A DNA stretch of 64,000 bases from Nocardia sp. NRRL S-836 (GCF_001279525.1 NZ_LGDY01000094.1:62001-126000), one strand, 5' to 3'. Numbered from the stretch's first letter, positions 9,902-19,216 are shown. Numbers and translations are program-made. The notes: generated by a model not told the origin, from the letters alone.

Positions 9902-10345
9902 GTGATCTCCGAATCGGTCAGCCGCCGCCGTGTGCTGCTCGCGGTGGCCGCCGCGCCTCTGGCCGTTGCGTGCACCACAGAACCTCCGGCGCCACCGCCG
10001 CCGGACCCGTTGTCGGCGCTGGCCGCGCAGGCACGTTCGGACGCCGCGCTGGCCGCGTTGCTGACGGCCGTGCCGGCCGCCGCGGAGGTCGCGAAGGCCC
10101 GCGGGACGCACGCGGAGCTGCTGCAGGCCGAGGTCGACCGCGAGCGCCCGCCGTTGTCCTCCACGGTCCCGCCGGTGCCCTCGACCCCGCCGCAGCCACC
10201 GAACCCGGTGGCCGCGCTGCGCACGGCGCTGGACGAGGCGGTGCGCGCCGCGTCCGAGGCCGTGCCGAAGCTGCCGTCGCACCGCGCCGGTCTGGTCGGT
10301 TCGGTGGCGGCCGGGTGCGCCTCGCTGCGGGAGGTGCTGGCGTGA
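9902..10345 (+). CDS. Predicted lipoprotein, Ala/Pro-rich
   Basis: A 147-residue exported protein of unknown role. The N-terminus [20 protein letters not shown] has a twin-arginine-like n-region and ends in an LAVAC lipobox (Cys about residue 23), so it should be lipid-anchored outside the membrane. The rest is Ala/Pro-rich and partly helical. The frame also contains an ATG at 9800, but the GTG at 9902 puts the signal peptide at the N-terminus. Its stop overlaps the GTG of the DUF4439 gene (GTGA), so the two probably act together. No enzyme motif is visible. Confidence 0.75.
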   Translation: MISESVSRRRVLLAVAAAPLAVACTTEPPAPPPPDPLSALAAQARSDAALAALLTAVPAAAEVAKARGTHAELLQAEVDRERPPLSSTVPPVPSTPPQPPNPVAALRTALDEAVRAASEAVPKLPSHRAGLVGSVAAGCASLREVLA

Positions 10346-10764
10346 GCGTCGAGGCCGTGCAGACCGCGCTGGGCACCGAGCACGCCGCGGTGTGGACCTA
10401 CGGGCTCGTGTCGGCGTTCCTGGACAACCCGGCGGTCACCGAGGGTGCGAACGCGCACCGCGCACGCAGGGACACCACGGAGCGGTGGTTGAAGGACCAC
10501 GGCGCTACGCCGAACCCGCCCGCCGCCGCCTACCTGCCGCCGGCGCCGGTGTCGAACGGGGCGTCGGCGATCGCGGCGCTGGTCGCCGTCGAGCAGGACA
10601 CGTGCGCCGCCTGGCGCGGGGTGCTGGAGCGGACCGACGACACGGCACTGCGCACCAGCGCCCTCGACGCGCTGACCACGGCGGCCGTGCGCGCCACACG
10701 GTGGCGTAAGGCCGCGGGGACCACGCCGGCGTCGATCACGATGCCGGGCGTGGCCTCCGGCTGA
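10342..10764 (+). CDS. DUF4439 ferritin-like domain protein
   Basis: A 140-residue all-helical protein matching the DUF4439 ferritin-like family: [20 protein letters not shown] at the N-terminus and a central Ala-rich pair of helices with [11 protein letters not shown]. The usual ferritin iron ligands are only partly recognisable, so iron binding is not claimed. It is translationally coupled to the preceding lipoprotein, a pairing seen in related actinobacteria. Transcription runs convergent with the next gene across a small GC hairpin. Confidence 0.8.
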   Translation: MSVEAVQTALGTEHAAVWTYGLVSAFLDNPAVTEGANAHRARRDTTERWLKDHGATPNPPAAAYLPPAPVSNGASAIAALVAVEQDTCAAWRGVLERTDDTALRTSALDALTTAAVRATRWRKAAGTTPASITMPGVASG

Positions 10765-10788
10765 CCGCCGTTTCCGCTCCGCGGAAGT

Positions 10789-10807
10789 CACGCGGGGGCC
10801 CCGCGTG
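10789..10807. terminator. Short GC hairpin between convergent genes
   Basis: CACGCGGGG (10789-10797) and CCCCGCGTG (10799-10807) form a compact palindrome between two convergent genes, suited to terminating either strand. The loop is very short and there is no U-tract, so it is tentative. Confidence 0.35.
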
Positions 10808-10810
10808 GCG

Positions 10811-11578
10811 TCAGCTGCCGATCGAGGACGCGAGGCGGATCGCGTCCTGGGAGACCTTCTTCATCTCCTTGTTGTGCGCGAGCGCGTCGTCGCCCTTGAC
10901 CGGCGAGTCCGACTCGACGATCACGACCTCGCGGTCGCGCACCTCGGAGGCGTAGCCGCCGTTGGCGAGCGTGTTCAGCGGCGGCACGCTGACGACCTTG
11001 TCGAGCACCAGGTCCTTGACGTTGCCGGTGCCGTTCTGCTCGGTGATCTCCTTGAGCTGCCTGGCCTCGTCCGCGGTCTTCATCCGCACGACGGACACCG
11101 ACGAGTACACGGTCCGTCCGTCGGGCAGCTTGGCCGTGTAGAGCGCCCGCGTGAGCTGCAGGCACGGCGTCGTCTTCAGGAACGCCTGCGTCTTGCTCGT
11201 GGCGTGTGCCGCGCAGTCGCTGTCCTTCACCGGCTCCGGCAGCTGCTGGGAGGTGGTGAACTCGAACTCGCCCGCGGTCTTCTGCGGTACCGCGACCGGC
11301 TTGTCCACCGGGTCGGTCGGCTGGAGCACCCACCACACGAACCCGGACACCACCGCGACGCCGACCAGGGCGATCGCCCTGCCGATCCAGATCCGCTTCG
11401 GGGTCTGGGGCGGTGTGGCCGCAGGGGCCTGCTGCTGCTGGCCGCTGCGGTTGTCCATGATCGACTGGAGCTTCACGAGCTCGTCGGCCGGGTAGAGCGG
11501 AGCGGTGTCGGTCGGCCTCGGTGGAAAGCGAGGCAGGTTCTGGGTCACCTCTTCGGGTGATTCGCGTGGTTCCGACAC
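10811..11578 (-). CDS. Single-pass membrane protein of unknown function
   Basis: A 255-residue protein with a cytoplasmic Pro/Gln-rich N-terminus, one transmembrane helix at about residues 63-85 (IWIGRAIALVGVAVVSGFVW), and an outward domain of about 160 residues with a likely disulphide pair (SDCAAH and TPCLQL). I recognise no family. The frame opens earlier, at a TTG (11632), but the GTG at 11578 gives the natural start VSEPRESPEE without running into the neighbouring gene. The 3' end faces the DUF4439 gene. Confidence 0.7.
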   Translation of the reverse strand: MSEPRESPEEVTQNLPRFPPRPTDTAPLYPADELVKLQSIMDNRSGQQQQAPAATPPQTPKRIWIGRAIALVGVAVVSGFVWWVLQPTDPVDKPVAVPQKTAGEFEFTTSQQLPEPVKDSDCAAHATSKTQAFLKTTPCLQLTRALYTAKLPDGRTVYSSVSVVRMKTADEARQLKEITEQNGTGNVKDLVLDKVVSVPPLNTLANGGYASEVRDREVVIVESDSPVKGDDALAHNKEMKKVSQDAIRLASSIGS

Positions 11579-11603
11579 AAGGACCCACGGTAACGGACGG
11601 CGT

Positions 11604-12557
11604 TCAGGCCAGCGCTGCGAGCACCCGGTCAACGTCCTCGGGCGTGTTGTACAGGTGACAGGCGAACCTGGTCCGACCTGCGCGGACCGAGGAAACGACG
11701 CCTTCGACGGGTGGGACGTCCACGGACACGATCGCCGAACCGTTGGGCGGAAGACCCAATCCGGTGAGCAGCCGATCGGTCAGTCCGACACAGTGCGCGC
11801 GCACGGCCGAAAGGTCCAGCGTCGCCACCCACGGCAACGCGACCGCCGCACCGACGTGCGCGAACCACGTGGGTGAGAGGTCGAACCGCCGTGCGTCCGG
11901 GCGCAGCAGCAGCTCGGTGCCGTAGTTCTCCCCCGTGCTGTACCAGTTCGCCGCCACCGGCCGCAGCGACTCGAACCGGTCCGGCCGCACCGCGAGCCAG
12001 GCGGCACCGCGCGGTGCCATCAGCCACTTGTAGGCCACGCCGACGACGAAGTCGGCCCACTCCACGGACAGCGGCAGCCACCCGGCGGCCTGCGACACGT
12101 CCAGCAGCACCGGTTTGCCCGACGTGCGCAACGCGTCCAGATCAGCGATCGCGCCGTCGGCCGACTGCACGACGCTGACCGCCGCGAGGTCGCACTCCCG
12201 GACCGTGGACACGATTCGGTGACCGGCCGCGACGAAGGGCAACGACACGCTGGTGAACTCACCCGGTTGGACGAAGACCTTCGACCCCGCAGGAAGCGAC
12301 TGGGCGACCAGGGACACGAACTGCGAGACCGTGGCTCCGCACGCGACCGACGTCGCGGGCACCCCGATCAGCCGCCCGAACGCGGCACGGGACGTCTCGA
12401 CCGCCTCCGTGAACGACGACGACGTGTCCTGCCCGCGCCGCCACCGTTCGTGCGCGGCGGCCACGGCGTCGGCGACGTGCCGCGGCGGCACGCCGATGGA
12501 CGCCGTGTTGAGGTAGCCCGGCTCGACGTCGAAGACCGCCCCGAACGCCTCACGCAT
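11604..12557 (-). CDS. Class V aminotransferase-fold PLP enzyme
   Basis: A 317-residue cytosolic fold-type I PLP enzyme related to cysteine desulfurase and isopenicillin-epimerase-type proteins. It has an N-terminal YLNTASIGVPPRHV anchor, an LLDVSQAAGW phosphate/PLP region (Asp), and the Schiff-base lysine in VGVAYKWLMAPRG (about residue 178). No conserved catalytic cysteine of SufS/IscS is seen, so sulphur transfer is unlikely and the substrate is unknown. Its start overlaps the stop of the hotdog-fold gene by eight bases, indicating co-transcription. Confidence 0.85.
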   Translation of the reverse strand: MREAFGAVFDVEPGYLNTASIGVPPRHVADAVAAAHERWRRGQDTSSSFTEAVETSRAAFGRLIGVPATSVACGATVSQFVSLVAQSLPAGSKVFVQPGEFTSVSLPFVAAGHRIVSTVRECDLAAVSVVQSADGAIADLDALRTSGKPVLLDVSQAAGWLPLSVEWADFVVGVAYKWLMAPRGAAWLAVRPDRFESLRPVAANWYSTGENYGTELLLRPDARRFDLSPTWFAHVGAAVALPWVATLDLSAVRAHCVGLTDRLLTGLGLPPNGSAIVSVDVPPVEGVVSSVRAGRTRFACHLYNTPEDVDRVLAALA

Positions 12558-13014
12558 GCGCGAGCTGCTTGTCGCGCTTGCGTCGCGCGTAGACCTGCTT
12601 CCGCACCTTGGCGATCACGGTTCCATCCTGCCCCACGACGTCGGTGTCGAACCAGACCAGCGCCTTGCTCCCGGAGGCCGTCCGCTCCAGCACCTGCTCG
12701 ACGTGCTCGTCGGACAGCCGGAACTCGGCGTGGACCGTGCCGCGGCCGGGCGCGAGGAACTCGATCTCACCGGCCCGGTCCCACACCACGTGCTGGCCGC
12801 CGAGCTGGTTGAACAGCAGCAACACCCAGAAGGGGTCGGTCATCGCGAACAGCGAGCCGCCGAAGTGGGTGCCGAAGAAGTTGCGGTTCCACGGGCGCAG
12901 ACGCATCCGCACCCGTGCGTACCGGTAGTCCGGTGAGATCTCTTCGACGCGGATACCGGCGAACAGGAACGGCGGCCACAGGTTCATCCCGCGGCGCAGG
13001 CGGCTTGCCTTCAT
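12550..13014 (-). CDS. DUF4442 / hotdog-fold thioesterase-like protein
   Basis: A 154-residue hotdog-fold protein of the DUF4442/PaaI-like type, probably acting on acyl-CoA. The core reads NRNFFGTHFGGSLFAMTDPF, with the later strand KALVWFDTDVVGQDGTVIAK. The start at 13014 (MKASRLRRG) excludes a long non-conserved upstream extension. It lies just downstream of a glycosyltransferase and overlaps the PLP enzyme, so the three may form one transcript. The substrate cannot be read from the sequence. Confidence 0.82.
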   Translation of the reverse strand: MKASRLRRGMNLWPPFLFAGIRVEEISPDYRYARVRMRLRPWNRNFFGTHFGGSLFAMTDPFWVLLLFNQLGGQHVVWDRAGEIEFLAPGRGTVHAEFRLSDEHVEQVLERTASGSKALVWFDTDVVGQDGTVIAKVRKQVYARRKRDKQLAHA

Positions 13015-13025
13015 AAAAAACAGTG

Positions 13026-13976
13026 TTACACAACGTCTGCCAGACTGTCCGCAACTTCCTCCGGCGACGGCATGTGACGTATCTCTTCGGCCACCTGAGC
13101 TGCGGCTTCGCGGTACGCGCGGTCTCGCAGCACCAGTCGCGCGCCCTCCGCGATCGCGTCGGCACAGAGCGCTTCCGGCCGGGCCGCCAGGCCGGCCTCG
13201 ACGAGCGCCTGGGCGTTGCCGAACTGGTCCGCGCCCTGCGGCAGCACCACCTGCGGAACACCGGCCACGAGAGCGCCGAGCATCGTGCCGCTCCCGCCGT
13301 GGTGGACGACGACATCGGCCTGACGGATCACCTCGGCCTGAGACAGCCACGGGTGCAACGACACGTTGTCCGGCAGTCCGTCCAACCGCACGTGTGGCGC
13401 CGCCACCACCACCTGCGCGTCCAACCGCCCAAGTCCCTCCACGGCCGCCGCGAGCACCTCCTGCCTGCCGAACACCGTGCCGAGCGTGAGGTAGATCAAC
13501 GTCTCCCGATCGCGGCGCGGCACCGGACCCGGCGGCGAGAACGGCACCGGCCGCACCGGAATCCGGTCGGCGGGGAGGAACTCACGGTCCTGCAACGAGG
13601 GCGGGCAGATGTCGAGGTGCCGGCCGCCGTTCGGCTTCACGAGCCCGATGCCGTCCGCGAACATCCGCCCGAACCCGTGCCACAGCACCGGGAACCCGCG
13701 CCGCCGGGCCTCCGCCGCGACCTCGGGCACCGCCCACCCGCTGATCACCAGGTCCGGCAGCAGTCGTTCCAGCTCGGGCGCGATGTCCTCGGCGTAGATC
13801 TCGCCGAACACCTGTCCCGGCCGGAACGGCCGCAGGCCGAGTGTGGCAAGCACCTCGTGCATCTCCGTGCCGACCGCGAAGTGCACCTCGTGGCCGGCGT
13901 CACGCGCGGCGATCGCCAACGGCAGCAACGGGTAGGTGTGCCCGACCGTGGACATGCTGGCGAAGAGCAGGCGCAT
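13026..13976 (-). CDS. UGT/MGT-type glycosyltransferase (GT1-like)
   Basis: A 316-residue GT-B glycosyltransferase of the macrolide/flavonol type. The N-terminal acceptor domain starts MRLLFASMSTVGHTYPLLPL. The C-terminal donor domain carries HHGGSGTMLGALVAGVPQVV then PQGADQFGNA, the nucleotide-sugar signature. It is slightly short (400 is common). There is no biosynthetic cluster around it, so it may tailor a small molecule or inactivate an antibiotic; this is inference. The start at 13976 is fixed by the family N-terminus. Confidence 0.88.
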   Translation of the reverse strand: MRLLFASMSTVGHTYPLLPLAIAARDAGHEVHFAVGTEMHEVLATLGLRPFRPGQVFGEIYAEDIAPELERLLPDLVISGWAVPEVAAEARRRGFPVLWHGFGRMFADGIGLVKPNGGRHLDICPPSLQDREFLPADRIPVRPVPFSPPGPVPRRDRETLIYLTLGTVFGRQEVLAAAVEGLGRLDAQVVVAAPHVRLDGLPDNVSLHPWLSQAEVIRQADVVVHHGGSGTMLGALVAGVPQVVLPQGADQFGNAQALVEAGLAARPEALCADAIAEGARLVLRDRAYREAAAQVAEEIRHMPSPEEVADSLADVV

Positions 13977-14040
13977 GGCGGCGAACTTAGCCGTGCCACG
14001 ACAAGCGGCCCCGCGCGGATCGTTCGTAAGATCTGCGGTC

Positions 14041-14448
14041 ATGCGCAGCGAGGAGATCCAGATCCGCACCGGTGCCGAGGAGGTCGTGCACGACCTCACC
14101 CGCGAGTGCGAGCGGTTCCTCCAGGAGGAGAACGGCGACGGCCTGCTGCACGTGTGGGTCCCCCACGCGACCGCCGGTGTCGCCGTCATCGAGACGGGGG
14201 CCGGCAGCGACGACGACCTGCTGACCGCGCTGGAACGCATCCTGCCCCGCGACGTGAAGTGGCGGCACAAGCACGGCACCCCCGGCCACGGCCGTGACCA
14301 CGTGATGCCCGCGCTGGTGCCGCCCTACGCGACGATCCCGGTCCTAGGCGGTGTGCTGGCGCTCGGCACGTGGCAGTCCATCTGCCTCGTCGACACCAAC
14401 ATCGACAACCCGGTCCGCACGGTCCGGCTGAGCTTCATCGCCGGCTAG
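14041..14448 (+). CDS. yjbQ: YjbQ family protein (secondary thiamine-phosphate synthase-like)
   Basis: A 135-residue UPF0047/YjbQ protein with the conserved core LHVWVPHATAGVAVIETG, DDLLTALERILP and HVMPALVPPYATIPV. Some members have weak thiamine-phosphate synthase activity, but the physiological role is unsettled. It is divergent from the glycosyltransferase. Its last 105 bases lie antisense to the 3' end of the convergent membrane-protein gene. Confidence 0.9.
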   Translation: MRSEEIQIRTGAEEVVHDLTRECERFLQEENGDGLLHVWVPHATAGVAVIETGAGSDDDLLTALERILPRDVKWRHKHGTPGHGRDHVMPALVPPYATIPVLGGVLALGTWQSICLVDTNIDNPVRTVRLSFIAG

Positions 14449-15324
14449 CGCCAGCACGAGCCCGGCGACGGCGATCCCGGCGAACACCCACCACCCGGTG
14501 CCGATCGACCCGTCGTACAGCAGCGTGCGCAGGCCTTCGGTGGAGAACCGGAACGGCGTCCACGACCACAGCACCGCCCGGTAGACCGGGTTGAGCAACT
14601 CGGGCACCTGACCGGCCACCGCGGGCGCGGTCAGGTAGAGCACGCCCAGGACGCCCATCGCGCGGATGCCCAGGTGCTTGAACAACCCGGCCTGCAGCAG
14701 CGCGAACGCCCCGGCGACGGCGAACAGGAACGCGACCGCCGCACCGTTCAGGCCGACGCCCCACCACGTGAGCAGACCGGACACGGACCCGGCGGTCAGG
14801 ACCGCGGCGGCGAGTGAGGAGACGAGCCGGAAGCGGCCGCCCTTCAGCACCACGAACAGCACTCCGGCGATCATCCCGCCGATCCACAGCAACGCCGACG
14901 CGGCCAGCGGCGCCGTTCGCTCGGCCGCGGACACGGCCGGTGCCTCGACCTTCACCGGCAGGCCGGCGCCCTGGGCCACGCCGGTCAGCACCTGCTGCGC
15001 GACCTGCGTGCCGGACGGGTTGACCGCCGGGTTGAGCCGGACGGTGGCCTGCCCCGGCGTGATCTCCAGGACGCCGTAGACCTCCTTGTCCGCCAGCAGC
15101 GTTCGTGCCTCGTCGGCGCCGACGACCCGCAGGTCGACCTCGGGCGAGTCGGCGGCCTGCACCCGTTGCGCGATCGGCTGCGGTGCCACGACGGCGAGCG
15201 GCACGTCGTGCGGGTGGACCGTGGCCTGCACGCCGAACGTCAGCAGCCCCAGGAGAAACGCCACCGCCGCGCCGGCGACGGCGGTGACCAGCGCGGTGCG
15301 CATCACGGCCTCCAAGAAGTTCAT
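14344..15324 (-). CDS. YhgE/ABC-2-like membrane protein
   Basis: A 326-residue membrane protein. One N-terminal helix (about residues 10-32) is followed by an extracytoplasmic domain of about 110 residues and then five or six helices (about 145-305), the pattern of ABC-2/YhgE-type permeases. There is no adjacent ATPase gene. The start ATG at 15324 (MNFLEAVMRTALV) or an in-frame ATG at 15303 are both possible. The last 35 hydrophilic residues are encoded opposite yjbQ, so the two genes overlap tail to tail. A candidate promoter lies at 15349-15378. Confidence 0.75.
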   Translation of the reverse strand: MNFLEAVMRTALVTAVAGAAVAFLLGLLTFGVQATVHPHDVPLAVVAPQPIAQRVQAADSPEVDLRVVGADEARTLLADKEVYGVLEITPGQATVRLNPAVNPSGTQVAQQVLTGVAQGAGLPVKVEAPAVSAAERTAPLAASALLWIGGMIAGVLFVVLKGGRFRLVSSLAAAVLTAGSVSGLLTWWGVGLNGAAVAFLFAVAGAFALLQAGLFKHLGIRAMGVLGVLYLTAPAVAGQVPELLNPVYRAVLWSWTPFRFSTEGLRTLLYDGSIGTGWWVFAGIAVAGLVLALAGDEAQPDRADRVVDVGVDEADGLPRAERQHTA

Positions 15325-15348
15325 CAGTCGTTGAATTCGATGGGCAGG

Positions 15349-15378
15349 ACGGTACGCCGGGCTCACGGCGCAAGTCAA
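15349..15378 (-). promoter_or_regulatory. Candidate sigma-70-type promoter for the ABC-2-like gene
   Basis: On the minus strand, TTGACT (15378-15373) and TACCGT (15354-15349) are 18 bases apart, about 25 bases upstream of the ATG at 15324. An inverted pair, TTCATCA (15320-15326) and TGATGAA (15383-15389), brackets the promoter and could be a repressor site. No regulator gene is adjacent. Confidence 0.45.
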
Positions 15379-15426
15379 CGCTTGATGAATTAAGGACTGT
15401 CAGGGTCACCAGGTACCGTTTGCCGC

Positions 15427-16434
15427 GTGACTTACCCAGGTGGCGGCGGACAGGGTGGCGGCTGGAACGACCAGCCCGGATGGGGTCAGCAGCAGGGCGA
15501 CCACCCGAGCGGCAATTACCCGACCGGTGGCTACCCGACCGGCGGCTACCAGGGCACCGGCGCCTACCCGCAGGCCGACGGCTACCCACCGCCGCCCGGT
15601 GGCCACCCGCAGACCGGCGGCTTCCCGCAGCAGGGCTACAGCGGGTACGGCGGCCTGGGCGTGTACGGCGGTTTCGACCAGGAACCACCGAAGAAGAGCA
15701 AGAAGACGCTGTGGCTGGTGCTCGGCGTGGTCGCGCTCGTGCTGCTGGCCGGTGGCGGCGTCACGGCCTACGTGCTGGCGAACAGGTCCAGCGAGCGCAC
15801 CGACGCGCAGCCCACCACGTCGTCGAACCCGCCGACCACGTCCCAGCAGCCCAACGGCGGCGCCACCTGCAAGGACGAGACCTGGCAGTGCGTCCAGACG
15901 ACGCTCGGCTACACCTACCAGGTGCCGAAGGACTGGATCCAGGTCGACGACCGGATCCCGGTCGAGGGTTTCGCGGGCGTGCAGCTGTCCAGCGTGACCT
16001 CGTACGGCGACTACACCTGCGAGGCCAAGGCGTACACCAAGGGCACCAACGGCGGTGCGTTGCTGGACAAGGGCGACATCAACACGGTCGCCACGAACTT
16101 CACCAGGGCCGTCGCCACCCAGTACTACTCCTCCAGCGGCAGCCCCCAGGTCACGCTGACCCAGCCCAAGCCGGTGAAGATCCAGCACACCCAGAAGGAC
16201 GGCAAGAAGATCGTCGTCGAGGGCGTGCAGGTCGACGCCACCGTCACGCAGACCGCGAACAAGTGCCTGGCGTCCAAGGGCATGGTCAAGGTCGTGCTGC
16301 TCAACGGCACGAGCAAGCTGCACGCGCTGGTGGTCAACGGCGACCTGGAGGGCGGTGGTGGCGGCGACAAGCCCCCACTGCTCAAGGAGAGCGAACTGCA
16401 GAAGATGATCGACTCCTTGGAGCCGACGAACTGA
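15427..16434 (+). CDS. Membrane-anchored protein with Gly/Tyr/Pro/Gln-rich N-terminus
   Basis: A 335-residue protein. Residues 1-85 are a cytoplasmic low-complexity tail with repeated GGYPTGGY-like units. One transmembrane helix follows at about 97-119 (LWLVLGVVALVLLAGGGVTA). Then come a Ser/Thr/Pro linker and an extracellular domain of about 190 residues with cysteines in TCKDETWQC and ADYTCEAK-like positions. This plan is common among actinobacterial envelope proteins; I do not recognise the outer domain with confidence. It starts at a GTG 36 bases after the divergent promoter region. Confidence 0.75.
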   Translation: MTYPGGGGQGGGWNDQPGWGQQQGDHPSGNYPTGGYPTGGYQGTGAYPQADGYPPPPGGHPQTGGFPQQGYSGYGGLGVYGGFDQEPPKKSKKTLWLVLGVVALVLLAGGGVTAYVLANRSSERTDAQPTTSSNPPTTSQQPNGGATCKDETWQCVQTTLGYTYQVPKDWIQVDDRIPVEGFAGVQLSSVTSYGDYTCEAKAYTKGTNGGALLDKGDINTVATNFTRAVATQYYSSSGSPQVTLTQPKPVKIQHTQKDGKKIVVEGVQVDATVTQTANKCLASKGMVKVVLLNGTSKLHALVVNGDLEGGGGGDKPPLLKESELQKMIDSLEPTN

Positions 16435-16452
16435 CCCCGCGGAGCCGTCGGG

Positions 16453-16818
16453 TCAGCCGGTGGTCTCCGCACGCGTGAACCCGTGGCTGCGCTCCACCTT
16501 CGCCACGTGCAGCGTGTAGTGCTGGTACCAGTCGGCCCGGCCGCGCTGCTGTGCCGCGCGGTGCTCGGCATTGGACCGCCACTGCGCGAGGGCGTCGGCG
16601 TCGCGGAAGTAGCCGACGGTGATGCCCAGCCCGCCGGGCGTTTGCGCGTGGTCCATGCCCAGGTAGCCGGGGATGTCCCGCACCAGCTCCTCCATGCGCG
16701 CGTTGGTCTCGCGGTAGCCGCTCTGCTCCTGGGTGCGGATCGTGGTGAAGACGGCCAGGTAGTAGGGCGGTTCGAAGGCTTCGACGGGCGCCTGCGGGGC
16801 TTCGGGGTGATCGACCAT
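16453..16818 (-). CDS. Antibiotic biosynthesis monooxygenase (ABM) domain protein
   Basis: A 121-residue dimeric alpha-beta barrel protein of the ABM family. The core reads YYLAVFTTIRTQEQSGYRET then GLGITVGYFRDADALAQW. Members are cofactor-free oxygenases or stress proteins, and the substrate here is unknown. The ATG at 16818 was chosen; the frame is open further upstream but without family similarity. It stands alone between a convergent gene and the proS terminator. Confidence 0.82.
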   Translation of the reverse strand: MVDHPEAPQAPVEAFEPPYYLAVFTTIRTQEQSGYRETNARMEELVRDIPGYLGMDHAQTPGGLGITVGYFRDADALAQWRSNAEHRAAQQRGRADWYQHYTLHVAKVERSHGFTRAETTG

Positions 16819-16883
16819 GGCGTCACCGTAAGGCGGGACGCACCTGCCGATCCACGCGTTTTCCGTGCTTGCCGCCGGAAATG

Positions 16884-16928
16884 CCGGATGCCGGGCACCC
16901 GCTCGCGGCGCGGGTGCCCGGCATCCGG
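16884..16928 (-). terminator. Strong hairpin terminator after proS
   Basis: A perfect 18-bp stem, CCGGATGCCGGGCACCCG (16884-16901) with its complement at 16911-16928 and a 9-base loop, begins 6 bases after the proS stop. There is no U-tract, the usual actinobacterial form. Confidence 0.8.
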
Positions 16929-16933
16929 TCGTC

Positions 16934-18679
16934 CTAGCTGTTGACGAGTGCCACCAGGTGGTCGACGACTTCGGCCACCGGCACCTCGACGCGCTCGCCG
17001 GACCTGCGGTCCTTGACCTCGACAACGCCGTTCTGCAGGCCGCGCCCGACCACGAGGATGGTCGGGACACCGATCAGCTCGGCGTCCGCGAACTTGACGC
17101 CGGGGCTCGCCTTGCGGTCGTCCAGCAGCACCCGCACGCCCTTGGCGTCGAGCTGCTTCGCGAAGTCCTCACCGGCGGCGGTCAGCGTCTCGTCCTTGCC
17201 GGCGACGACCACGTGCACGTCGGCGGGCGCCACGTTGCGGGGCCAGATCAGGCCGCGCTCGTCGTGCGACTGCTCGGCGATCACCGCGACCAGCCGCGAG
17301 ACGCCGATGCCGTACGAGCCCATGGTGATCCGGACCGGCTTCGAGTCGGGACCCAGCGCGTCCAGCGAGAACGCGTCGGCGTACTTGCGGCCCAGCTGGA
17401 AGATGTGGCCGATCTCGATGCCGCGCGCGGCGACCAGCACACCCTTGCCGTCGGGCGACGGGTCGCCCTCGCGCACCTCGGCGACGTCGATGACGCCGTC
17501 GGGGGTGAAGTCACGGCCCGCGACCAGGTCGACGACGTGGTGGTCGGCCTGGTCCGCACCCGTCACCCACGCGGTGCCGGTGACGACGCGGGGGTCGGCG
17601 AGGTAACGCACGCCGTTGTCCTGGAGCGCCTTCGGCCCGATGTAGCCCTTGACCAGGAACGGGTTCCTCGCGAAGTCGGCCTCCTCCAGCATGGCGACCT
17701 CGGCGGGCTCCAGCGCGGCCTCGAGGCGCTTGAAGTCGACCTCGCGGTCACCGGGCACGGCGACGGCGAGCAGCTCCCACTCCTTGCCGCCGGGCTGGCG
17801 GGTCTTGATCAGGACGTTCTTCAACGTGTCCGCCGCGGTGAACTTGCGGTCGGTGTTGGCGTTGAGGAAGTCGACCAGGCTCTCGATGGTGGGCGTGTTC
17901 GGCGTGTGGTGCACCTGCGCCGCGGGCTTGTCGTCGACCGGCTGGGCGGCGGGCACGGGCGTCCGCACGGCCTCCACGTTCGCCGCGTACCCCGACTCGG
18001 TGGACTTGACGAAGGTGTCCTCACCGGTCTCGGCGACGGCCAGGAACTCCTCCGACGCCGACCCGCCCATCGCGCCGGACGTGGCGGAGACGATCACGTA
18101 CTCCAGGCCCAGCCGGTCGAAGATGCGGATGTAGGCGTCGCGGTGGTCCCGGTAGGACTGCGTCAGGCCCTCGTCGGTCAGGTCGAACGAGTACGAGTCC
18201 TTCATCAGGAACTCGCGCCCGCGCAGGATGCCCGCACGGGGCCGCGCCTCGTCCCGGTACTTCGTCTGGATCTGGTAGAGCGTGACCGGGTAGTCCTTGT
18301 ACGAGCTGTACTCGCCCTTCACGGTCAGCGTGAAGAGCTCCTCGTGCGTGGGGCCGAGCAGGAAGTCGGCGCCCTTGCGGTCCTTGAGCCGGAACAGGTT
18401 GGGCCCGTACTCCTCCCACCGGTTGGTCGCCTCGTAGGGCTCCTTGGGCAGCAGGGCGGGGAACTGGATCTCCTGCGCGCCGAAGGCGTCCATCTCCTCG
18501 CGGACGACGGCCTCGATGTTGCGCAGCACCTTCAGCCCCAGCGGCAGCCACGAGTACCCGCCCGGCGCGACGCGGCGGACGTAGCCTGCGCGCACCAGCA
18601 GCTTGTGGCTGGGCACTTCGGCGTCCGCCGGGTCCTCGCGAAGGGTGCGGAGGAACAACGACGACATCCTGGTGATCAC
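16934..18679 (-). CDS. proS: Prolyl-tRNA synthetase (bacterial type)
   Basis: A 581-residue class II synthetase charging tRNA-Pro in the cytosol. It starts [20 protein letters not shown]. Motif 2 reads [20 protein letters not shown], motif 3 lies at [10 protein letters not shown], and an editing (INS/YbaK-like) domain sits between about residues 220 and 400. The C-terminal anticodon-binding domain ends near [10 protein letters not shown]. The GTG at 18679 has GAGGAG eight bases upstream; the 33 upstream codons are excluded. It is followed at once by a long terminator. No T-box is visible in the 180-base leader. Confidence 0.96.
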   Translation of the reverse strand: MITRMSSLFLRTLREDPADAEVPSHKLLVRAGYVRRVAPGGYSWLPLGLKVLRNIEAVVREEMDAFGAQEIQFPALLPKEPYEATNRWEEYGPNLFRLKDRKGADFLLGPTHEELFTLTVKGEYSSYKDYPVTLYQIQTKYRDEARPRAGILRGREFLMKDSYSFDLTDEGLTQSYRDHRDAYIRIFDRLGLEYVIVSATSGAMGGSASEEFLAVAETGEDTFVKSTESGYAANVEAVRTPVPAAQPVDDKPAAQVHHTPNTPTIESLVDFLNANTDRKFTAADTLKNVLIKTRQPGGKEWELLAVAVPGDREVDFKRLEAALEPAEVAMLEEADFARNPFLVKGYIGPKALQDNGVRYLADPRVVTGTAWVTGADQADHHVVDLVAGRDFTPDGVIDVAEVREGDPSPDGKGVLVAARGIEIGHIFQLGRKYADAFSLDALGPDSKPVRITMGSYGIGVSRLVAVIAEQSHDERGLIWPRNVAPADVHVVVAGKDETLTAAGEDFAKQLDAKGVRVLLDDRKASPGVKFADAELIGVPTILVVGRGLQNGVVEVKDRRSGERVEVPVAEVVDHLVALVNS

Positions 18680-18856
18680 GGTGGGTACTCCTCGTTCACG
18701 GGCTGTCGGAGCAGCGTACTGGTTGCCCTGCTCACGAAAGCGCAGCGGTGTGCGTACGGGCACGGCCGGCGGCCGCACCGGGTCCTGGTACTGCCGTTCT
18801 GGCGCCTGACCTGCGAGAACTCGGGATTGTCAGACCCCTTGAGTAGCGTTCCCGCC

Positions 18857-19216
18857 ATGTCCCTGACCATCGCCATGATCACGATCGACACCGGCGACGC
18901 GCGCAAGCTCGCCGACTTCTGGACCGCCGCCCTCGGCACCACGGTCCAGAACGACTGGGGCGAGTTCATCGTCCTCGCCCCGAACGCCGCCGGCGCCCCG
19001 GCCCTCGCCCTCCAGCAGGTGCCGGACGCCACGCCGGGCAAGAACCGCGTCCACCTCGACTCGCACGTGCCGGACCGCAAGGCCGAGGTCGCCCGCCTGG
19101 TGTCGCTCGGTGCCACCGAGATCGGGGTGCACAGCATCCCCGGCCTCGTCTGGTCGGTGCTGACCGATCCGGACGGCAACCAGTTCTGCGTCGGTCAGGC
19201 CGGCGAGGAGCTGTAG
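18857..19216 (+). CDS. VOC/glyoxalase-like domain protein
   Basis: A 119-residue vicinal-oxygen-chelate fold protein. It starts MSLTIAMITIDTGDARKLAD with FWTAALG, and its second half carries VHLDSHVPDRKAEVARLVSLG and LTDPDGNQFCV, typical of the glyoxalase-like family. Metal ligands cannot be fixed from sequence alone, and function is unassigned (antibiotic resistance and degradation members exist). It is divergent from proS across about 175 bases. Confidence 0.85.
   Translation: MSLTIAMITIDTGDARKLADFWTAALGTTVQNDWGEFIVLAPNAAGAPALALQQVPDATPGKNRVHLDSHVPDRKAEVARLVSLGATEIGVHSIPGLVWSVLTDPDGNQFCVGQAGEEL

Noticed and set aside
9254-10282. Upstream extension of the nusA frame to 680 residues
   Set aside because: It runs through rimP in another frame; a good ribosome site and the rimP overlap fix the nusA start at 9253.
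18680-18856. T-box leader upstream of proS
   Set aside because: No T-box consensus, stem I or terminator pair could be found in the short region before the GTG.
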